Positions 58,001 to 64,000 of a stretch of DNA of 64,000 nucleotides are shown here, piece after piece; within the stretch, counting starts at the first letter, position 1, and each line of letters opens with the position of its first letter. The notes under the pieces are model-generated. The model was not told where the DNA came from and ran no database searches. It saw only the letters and a list, made by a program, of their open reading frames with translations. Position numbers and translations under genes: made by a program. The stretch is from Hofstenia miamia. Taxonomy: Eukaryota > Xenacoelomorpha > Acoela. Where the stretch lies: assembly GCA_004352715.1 (NCBI GenBank), contig SCFE01000060.1, positions 76,848-140,847 on the forward strand, read 5' to 3'.

Positions 58001-59639
58001 AGGTGCAAGGAAATTACACTTTTCAAATTTTTTATCAGCATATCGTGCTCGAATTCATTGACTTTTGACTTTTGTCGAAATTTACATGTAGGCTTAGTCT
58101 CAATTCATTTATCATTCTTTTGATGTAGGGATCAGCTCTGTGTTCAACAACCATTCAATATTGTTGTAAACAGTGCTGACAATTTAAATGACATTTAAGC
58201 TGTCTGAATTCATTTAAACAATGAAATTATAATAAAGCGATAGTTTGAATAAACAAACTACATTTAAACTATAAGACTTAAGAAAACAATGGGTAAATTT
58301 AAAATCAAAATGATCTATCGTTTGCTTGGATTCGAACACAATAAGTTTATTTCAGATAGCATCCATTGAAATCCTGTTTCCATGAGATAAAATTGAAGGC
58401 TTTATTCAATCACTTATAGTAGTTAGGTGGGAAGCCAAAATTCTGAGCAATTATTGTTCAGCTATTGTGAGCTGCTGATTTGAGTACTTTCAGTAAATAT
58501 ATCTAATGCCGTTTCTTCGCAGTAAAATTTCTTCTAGATAATATTCCACTTGAGGCCAGTTTTCTATACGACATTGCAAACCATCATTTGTGTTAGCTTG
58601 ATATATATTTCAATTTGAGCATCTAAGAGATTAGTTTGAATTACTAAAGTAGGAGTATTCCACTATGTTCGACATATGCTGTTAGGATGATATCCGATTT
58701 ATTCAGATTTACATAATTTACAATAATAAGATTTTACTGTTTTCTCCATTGTTTATCGTATTACAATCGATTTTTAAATGTCAATATGCTATTTATCACT
58801 TGCTTACTATAGTAGATGCCCTCAACCTGCATTTTAATTAACTGCTTAATTTAAGTACATGTTTGATATAAATGACGTTTAAAACCGTTTAAAAAGATTT
58901 CATTTAAATGGTCAACACTGGTTGAGAGGGAAGACATTTCCTTCCTTTTGGTTCTTATTTGTAGAGCCTTGCGAACAAGTCTCAGCACATTTTTTTATCA
59001 CGACCAACACGCCCATGTAAAAGGCAAAACAAATTAAAGAAACATCTAGAGAAATATTTCATTTATATTTCTTGAAATCTGCACAACAAAAATTCTGCTG
59101 ACACATATTTTGAGACTCTTGAGTTGACTAGAATGTTGCCTTATGCCATTTGACTCATTTGCGATGTGGGTCTATGTTATAGAAGCTTAAAAAGAAGCGA
59201 TCAATTCGCGGGCCAGAGACCAAATTCGCTGTTCTGGAAAGGAATCTACAATTTTTTTAAACAACTTCTAAATTCTTATTTGTATTATAATGCGATATGC
59301 GATATGTTAATTTTCAATAAAAATTCTTATACGTTTGTACACTATACATATTCATTGCTAAAAAACTTTTATTTATTGAGGTACCCATGTATAATTTAAT
59401 GAAAAAAACAAAACTTACTCATGACTGCTTTCTCTTCCCACTGCACCAACTCCACCTTGTGCTTTTTGACGCTGAAAATGTGTGCGACGAAAAGATGCTT
59501 GTGGACTATAAACTAAATCCGGCAAAGAGTCTTTGTGTACAAAATAATTGGACCTTCTTCTTTGTCCATAACACTGTTTGTTGAGAGCCATTACAGACGA
59601 GTTGAGTGATGAAGGTATTGAGGGCAGTGTGTTTATGCT
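55036..59639 (-). CDS. Unrecognised three-exon gene, Ser/Pro-rich basic protein (5' end not found)
   Basis: Exons 59639-59419, 56957-56723 and 55473-55036 have good GT/AG borders and agreeing phases (0, 2, 0). Exon a reads SINTLPSIPSSLNSSVMALN, QRRRSNYFVHKDSLPDLVY and PQASFRRTHFQRQKAQGGVG. Exon b reads EYETPPLTPNASKRPSRNNS, then TSKRCLQKSPKQTSNESTSS and VRHAVTFSNCKQPTRLQ. Exon c reads VASKMYSSGPIAAATISPSK, KLPHRNWEMDGKHRRRLPQ and ends in a TAG. Low complexity and basic patches suggest a disordered regulatory protein. YSSGP...SPSK...KLPHRNW loosely recalls the short PNRC-type motif (YAG...SP...LP.PP..W), but the match is weak. The 3' half of exon c could contain a 42-bp in-frame intron (GTATTG...GTCAG). 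The start codon and upstream exons lie beyond 59640 or outside the window. Confidence 0.6.
55757..55812 (+). ncRNA. Hammerhead-ribozyme-like motif (degenerate)
   Basis: CTGATGA (55770-55776), then T, then a 4-bp stem GATT-TTCG-AATC (55778-55789), then GAAA (55790-55793), then the palindrome CCGG followed by TTA. Flanking strands AAATTTTGTATT (before) and AACATTAAATT (after) pair at most positions, giving a stem I with internal mismatches. This is the order of a type I hammerhead with a very short stem III, as known from Penelope-like elements and retrozymes. One extra U after the CUGAUGA box is atypical. No retroelement protein is recognised next to it. Confidence 0.35.
56438..56669. mobile_element. 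hAT-type MITE, 232 bp, 8-bp target duplication
   Basis: Ends CAGGGGCGTACACAGG and, inverted, CAGTGGCGTACACAAGG. GTAATGAA flanks both sides (56430-56437 and 56670-56677), an exact 8-bp duplication as expected for hAT. No coding capacity. It lies in the intron between the exons ending at 56723 and 55473 of the minus-strand gene. The ends differ from those of the hAT at 48631-51539 beyond CAGGGGCG, so a different family is likely. Confidence 0.9.
56960..59418. other. Intron of the minus-strand gene
   Basis: AT-rich, 2.46 kb. No exon or bounded repeat recognised. The ORF at 59166-59399 (+) has no recognisable motif. Confidence 0.45.
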
Positions 59640-62600
59640 CTAAAGATACAATATCACTAAATTTATCAATTCATAAAATCGGTCAATCGTAGATTTAGAT
59701 TCTTATTTTGAGGCCCTATACCTTTATATCATTTTAAAATCAATTCATGTAATGATTTAAGGAGGAGGTAAAATTATTTTCATTAATCCCAATGTCTTTG
59801 TAAAACTTTCAATATATACGGCATATGTAGGTAGTGAAGTTCCTGGAAGTAACCTTCATCTTACTCTTGGTGGCAAAGAAACTCATAAAAATTTAGTGGG
59901 ACTAATATTATATTTCAATTGAAGAAATTTCAGTAAAGATTTGTATGTAGTCAAAAAGTCTTGTTTACTGAGTTTTCCACAATCTATATATCATATGCCA
60001 TTTGCGTTCGAAAGTAGCTAAAAAACAATGGATATGCATAACCATGAGTAATAATATAACAGAACAAGCAAAAACTCAATTGAATGTTTCATTTTAAAAA
60101 AAATTGTTTCATTGAATTTCTGCAGCTTCGTAAACTTCAAGTAGTGTAGCAGCAAGGCCATCAATATAGATGTCCTTGTGTCGTAGATTGAAAAAAAATT
60201 ATAATATTATATTAACAATAATACAATATAACAATGCCAAGGAGATTTTTCGTTGTTCGTTTCCACTTCTCATTGCATAAATTATATTATTTTAAAATTT
60301 TGTAGGCAATATCTACAAAAATAGTAAATTTTATGAAATTTAATTCTTTGAATTTTTTTTTGAAAATAATAAACGACTCATAACTATATCGAAGTTTGTT
60401 TTGCTAGAATATCTAAGTTATTCTTCACTGAGTAAAATTTCATTTTCAGAAAATAGCCAGACTCTGGCATCAAGTGTTTCTACAACATTATTTTGGGAAC
60501 AGCACTTTTGGAATAACCAGTTTAGACGTATTGTAGCCAGTAGGCTAGAACAGAGCTGTAAGCGGGCTTAAGATGTGGTATTTGGAATTTCTTAAGATTA
60601 CAGATGAGAGATAAATATGCTTGCCCCCTTAATTCGACTGAAGTTCACCGTGATTTACTGCATGTTCAGGTGAAATTTTCAATTAGAAAATCAGTCAGAA
60701 CCGCTTCATTTTATCGATTGATTTCTGCATATAAAGGGTTGACATTTCGTTTGATTCCAAGATTAACTACATTTACACCAAAAAAGCAAACGGGTCCCCA
60801 ACATACTGTCCTTGCTCTCGTCATGGCTTAAAAAGTCCTCTAAATTTGGGCTAAGAGCTGGGTCGAGGATTAGCAAAAAACAAGTTGTTTATATGTATCT
60901 CATGTATACTTAAGATAGCATCAAAAACGTCTTCTAATGCCGACATTAACAATCTTTTGTATTGATTGAGAGCTGCACCCGTATCTTATAAGAAGAATAA
61001 CTCAAAATACTCATCGTCTGCTGTACTTTGTAACCATAATATTTAAGTGTCAATGTACATTAGAAGCAATGCAGTAGAGAAGGTCTTGCCGCTTTGTCTG
61101 AAAGTCCAATTTTATCCCAAAATTCAAAATTATGTCACTGAGATGAAAATATAATATTTTCCGTATTCCGTGCGGAATACGGTGGGTTACGGTTTACTCC
61201 TAGCCTGATCTCTAGGCAGGAAGAATACTAACAGTCTTTAAGATTTTTCAAAAGAATGGGTATGATTATTTTTCATATGTTGTCATGAATACAATAATAT
61301 TATTGAAGTTAAACTAACCCATATTTGCTGTCTGCAAACGCATAAACAAAAACTATAAATAATAATTCTTGTTTACAAGTTATGAACTTGAGGCGTTAAT
61401 CCATTGAATTATTGAAGAATTTTTAAAATATTGGATTTAATCATTAAAATATATATTTATCAGAGATTAAAATTTTATGCATTACCATTGTTATTGTTGG
61501 AGTAACGTTGTAATGTTTCGCCCTTAAGCATTTTATAAAATCAGTGCCATCAACACAATTCATGTCTACATTATTTTATGTTGTACTACGTCTACCTATA
61601 ACTGGTTTATATTTTCTACTTGCTTGAATCTTAAATATTTGAAATAATATCTGCATTACAATGTCAGAGAATAGACATTCTTCAAAAAAGCTCTAAAACT
61701 TGCCACTTATAAATGTCTCAAGAGTTAAGCTAAATAATGGAATTTTAGAAGTTTCTTGTAAAAAATCGATTTATTGACATTATTTTAAACAAACATGAAT
61801 ATGGTTAACGTAATCCCTATTTTCCATATACAAGCAAATTTGCTAGGTTTTGAGATGCTATCCCATACTTCTTACTATTTACCACCTACAATTTACTTAA
61901 TTTCTTCATTCGATTGCACTGAATTAATGGATTAATTGAAGCAACTCCAACATTTAATCTAACTGAGATTATATTTTTGAGAACAAGTATTAAAGATAAT
62001 AAAGTCTTGCAGGCAGATGTGTGACAAGTGGGTACCCACAATTTTTAGATAAATTTATAAATTTATTTAACAGAACACTACATAAAAATTTTTTGTATGC
62101 TCTGCGAAAACGCAAATCGTCCTGAGAAAGTAGCATTCAAGCCATGAAATGACCATACATGAAATACATATAGAACGTGAATGTCAATACTTCACATTAA
62201 TTAAGCTAATGACTTAGTGACGATGCTAAATGAAAAGCTTGAAAATTATAAACATTCCGCTTACAATGGCTTAGGTATTCAAAATACGAAGCTAAGTGTT
62301 CAATGTGGCATTAAATATTGATTCCGCTCACGACAAATGTTTGCATAATTGCTGGACAGGCTAGGATTTGAATTAAAGTTAGGGATTTAATTTCAAACAA
62401 CTAGATGGACAAAAATGATATCTCATTTCCATAGTTTGAAATATTAAGCAGTAGCGTGTAAAAATCAATGAATATATTTGTCTGTTTTGAGGCAGAATCG
62501 CAGAATAGTTCTGAGTAATAGGTTAAATCTCTTAATTTTTATTAAAATGGAAAATAACAAAGCTAATCTATCTGCTGTGATATATTAAAGCATATTCACT

Positions 62601-63300
62601 GATAATTACACAAATGCAGCTAAATTAAAAATATTAATGACAATAATCTGCCCTTACCAACAAATGCAGTTACCATGTTACATGGTGCATGCCATTGTTA
62701 AGAGGGATAATATTTAATGCTTAATCTATTGCTATCATTCCATATACATTGAAAATTCAAAAATGAATAGTAATTAAAGAATACTTTTCAATTTATAGAC
62801 TTTCCAAGCTCGGTATTTCTCAGAAGTTTCAATAAAAAGTTTATTTTCCAAAAAATGATTATATAGTAATAATTAACCAGGTTTCTTGTCCTGTAATTAT
62901 CAAACTAATGACCCGAGCTGATCCATTGGTTAACCATGTTTGGCTTAGGCAAAACATATTATCAAATCACATGTTAAGTATCACGTTTTGAGGTCTCAGT
63001 ATTCAGCAAGGGATAGAATTAGATAGAACATTCAAACATAACAATCAATATGACACTTGTGGTTGGCTTAGCAGCCGCGGAGGAAATGTAATAGTAATTG
63101 CAAAAGTCTGGTGGAGAGGGAGAGTGAGATAAGTTCTCAAGATTAGGGACCTGGTAGGAATATTTAAGTTCATGAGCAGATATTTGGTCAAAGATGGCAG
63201 GTCAGAAGGGGTAAAAAATATTCAGAACTGGTGAAAACTTGACTTCAGCAGACGAAGCTTAGCGATACCTTCAATTAATATATGCTCTAATATTAAGTCA
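59640..63300. other. AT-rich stretch, probably intron or upstream region of the minus-strand gene
   Basis: About 3.6 kb. The plus-strand ORF at 60604-60831 (through RKSVRTASFYRLISAYKGLT) has no recognisable family. A perfect 10-bp hairpin lies at 61161-61182. Upstream exons of the minus-strand gene could be here but I could not identify them. Confidence 0.4.
61161..61182. repeat. Perfect 10-bp inverted repeat with 2-bp centre
   Basis: CCGTATTCCG then TG then CGGAATACGG. GC-rich relative to its surroundings. No function assigned. Confidence 0.6.
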
Positions 63301-63361
63301 TTTTAACTATGCCAATATACTCTACACAGATATAAACCAAAAATTTCTCAGGAAATTCCAA

Positions 63362-63802
63362 GTGCAACTAAATTGGACTATTAAAGTAGCAGTAAATAAT
63401 CATAGCTTTAATAAGAATAATGAATATAGAAAAATTTCAAAATTATTTTTACATCCGCAATGTTACATCCATATAAATGTCTTAACGACGTTCTTCAAAA
63501 TAGTTAACAATACTTTCCCATACTACAAAAATGACTTTCTTGCTGCAAAATTAGTCAATAAACAAAATAAAAGAACACACATAATTCAACCTATTAGGTA
63601 TAAGAAACGAATAATGAAAAATTCATTTCTAAACACAGCTATAAATATGTGGAATGAATTACCAAAATATATTAAACAAATAAGTAGATTAAAAAACTTT
63701 AAAATGAATATTAAAAAATATTTTTGCACTTATAATATAAAAAAACTGAAATGGCGAGGTTATAAATTTTATAATCCTGATTACTCTATTAATAGAAACT
63801 AG
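63362..63802 (+). pseudogene. LINE ORF2 C-terminus
   Basis: Open frame to a TAG at 63800. It reads KISKLFLHPQCYIHINVLTT, NTFPYYKNDFLAAKLVNKQ, KKRIMKNSFLNTAINMWNEL and ends WRGYKFYNPDYSINRN. The same ending is seen at 47497-47811 on the other strand. This is the 3' part of a 5'-truncated LINE; the frame is intact over 146 codons, so it is young. A short 3' untranslated part and a TTC-rich tail (about 63950) follow. Confidence 0.75.
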
Positions 63803-64000
63803 CAATCGCCATAGCCCAAGTTAACCACTTTTATTTGTAAATATTCGTTGTTTTCTTTTATGTTTAGTTTTTTTATTACTTTCTTGACGCTTTCAGAATT
63901 TGTTATCAGTATTTCTATTTATTGTTAAAACAATTTCTGAATATAGATTTTTCTTCTTCTTCTTCATAATAAATAGGTTATCATCCTATTTAAAGATCAT

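Noticed and set aside
58325-58345. GGATTCGAACAC resembling a tRNA B-box on the minus strand
   Set aside because: No matching A-box or cloverleaf could be drawn around it.

Overview
This window is a nuclear, AT-rich genomic segment from an invertebrate animal, in a fragmented draft assembly. The evidence is spliceosomal introns with GT/AG borders, animal-specific gene families, and a very high density of animal-type transposons: non-LTR retrotransposons, Tc1/mariner, piggyBac, hAT and a THAP/SWIM/YqaJ element. Five N runs (1082-2081, 4735-5734, 34089-34109, 40280-40858, 42504-43300) and several single Ns interrupt it. I cannot name the phylum from the sequence.

Three host genes are supported. 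A single-exon mitochondrial mTERF-family gene, closest in its C-terminus to MTERF4, lies at 22251-23135 (+). Only 134 bp downstream starts a multi-exon gene for a centrobin (CNTROB) orthologue, 23270 to at least 32369 (+), followed through about twelve exons with consistent splice phases except at one junction. On the minus strand three phase-consistent exons (59639-55036) encode a basic, Ser/Pro-rich protein that I do not recognise.

The rest is mostly mobile DNA. 1-5.8 kb: transposase-like repeat and LINE pieces between two 1-kb gaps. 6-12.7 kb: a piggyBac-type MITE, a mariner relic, a LINE relic and a foldback MITE. 12.86-15.52 kb: an element with ~509-bp inverted arms, a spliced SWIM-YqaJ nuclease-like gene on the minus strand, a broken THAP domain on the plus strand and a LINE fragment inserted between them. 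16.6-18.8 kb: a 1.1-kb direct duplication around a single N. 20.4-22.2 kb: elements bounded by (TA)n tracts. 32.6-34.8 kb: a second copy of the transposase-like repeat. 34.9-39.65 kb: a long two-ORF LINE on the minus strand carrying a nearly complete 1308-bp mariner inside its endonuclease domain. 41.95-45.30 kb: a piggyBac with TIRs and TTAA target, itself split by a LINE. 45.9-48.6 kb: LINE pieces and a retroelement integrase tail. 48.63-51.54 kb: a hAT element. 56.4 kb: a hAT-type MITE with an 8-bp target duplication. The far right is mostly unexplained AT-rich DNA ending in another LINE 3' end.

Most mobile elements here are broken, nested or truncated. The host genes sit as a compact island (22.2-32.4 kb) and a second locus (55-59.6 kb). 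Several duplications that abut N positions look like unmerged haplotypes rather than biology.
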